This document shows, piece by piece, positions 63,950-64,000 of a stretch of DNA of 64,000 nucleotides. Within the stretch, counting starts at the first letter, position 1, and the number at the start of each line of letters is the position of its first letter. A program made the position numbers and the translations under genes. Under the pieces are notes generated by a model that was not told where the DNA came from, did not search any database, and saw nothing but the letters and a program-made list of their open reading frames with translations. The DNA comes from Candidatus Thiothrix putei (GTDB lineage Bacteria > Pseudomonadota > Gammaproteobacteria > Thiotrichales > Thiotrichaceae). The DNA lies in assembly GCA_029972225.1 (NCBI GenBank), contig CP124756.1:3144001-3208000 (forward strand), given 5' to 3'.

Positions 63950-64000
63950 ATGAATAATAATTTTGGAACAGGCATATGGAACAACCTGAAAAATTCTTAT
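63950..64000 (+). CDS. Start of an ORF leaving the window
   Basis: ATG 63950 with AGGAGA 6 nt upstream begins MNNNFGTGIWNNLKNSY, open at the window edge. Only 17 codons are visible, so no family can be named. Its place right after the structured-RNA candidate makes it the possible protein partner of that RNA. Confidence 0.4.
   Translation, partial: MNNNFGTGIWNNLKNSY

Noticed and set aside
1-64000. CRISPR arrays, tRNA or rRNA genes, full-length IS elements
   Set aside because: No regularly spaced direct repeats, cloverleaf sequence, rRNA segment or transposase was recognised by eye.

Overview
The window reads as chromosome from a gammaproteobacterium of the Thiothrix/Thiotrichales type. This is inferred from gene content and moderate GC, since there is no rRNA to anchor it. 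Supporting content includes a giant SdrD-like surface protein, a complete MoxR/Bat operon, a riboflavin/nusB operon, metG, rep, hflKC and sucA. The core genes are compact and intact, many with 1-8 bp overlaps. Accessory DNA sits at about 26.5-31 kb, 56.6-60.1 kb and beyond 63 kb.

Layout. 1-14.6 kb: the 3' part of a very large repetitive surface protein, then two paralogous DUF1566 lipoproteins. 14.6-26.6 kb: metG, a DUF349 protein, rdgC, a DUF1501/DUF1800 pair, an unknown membrane protein, metA, a P-loop protein and dus. 26.5-30.6 kb: a DUF29 gene and a diversity-generating retroelement (DGR) locus. 30.7-44.5 kb: a 230 bp inverted-repeat element, sucA, nusB-ribH-ribB-ribE-ribD-nrdR-glyA, a META-domain protein, ampD, a thioredoxin-like protein, rep and an exported protein. 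44.6-56.6 kb: the batD-batBC-batA-DUF4381-DUF58-moxR operon, a BolA protein, an unusual Rrf2 regulator, a Sel1 protein, hflK-hflC and a hemerythrin. 56.7-62.9 kb: xisI and a type II restriction-modification cassette lodged beside uvrA, with two extra copies of the uvrA 3' end. 63-64 kb: AT-rich acquired DNA with a small gene and a probable structured RNA ahead of an ORF that leaves the window.

The main discovery is the DGR at 27.18-30.57 kb. Reading along the minus strand it encodes a TIR-transmembrane protein, an exported formylglycine-generating-enzyme/C-type-lectin-fold protein, an HRDC-domain accessory protein and the N-terminal half of a reverse transcriptase (RT). The RT frame runs directly into an adenine-rich template repeat (TR). 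The TR aligns without gaps to the last codons of the lectin-fold gene (the variable region, VR). Of 21 adenines in the first 60 TR positions 15 differ in the VR, against 2 of 39 other bases. This is the signature of adenine-directed mutagenic retrohoming. The RT lacks its catalytic YxDD half and the TR lacks its 5' part, so the local cassette looks crippled by one deletion and would need an RT from elsewhere. Its linkage to a TIR protein suggests a diversified sensor feeding a conflict or immune-like effector.

Small palindromic repeats have also entered coding regions. A 17-nt motif is shared in the same frame by metG and the DUF58 gene, and REP-like sequences lie in the HRDC and TIR genes. 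The restriction-modification cassette and xisI each follow a copy of the uvrA 3' end, which marks that end as a repeated insertion point.
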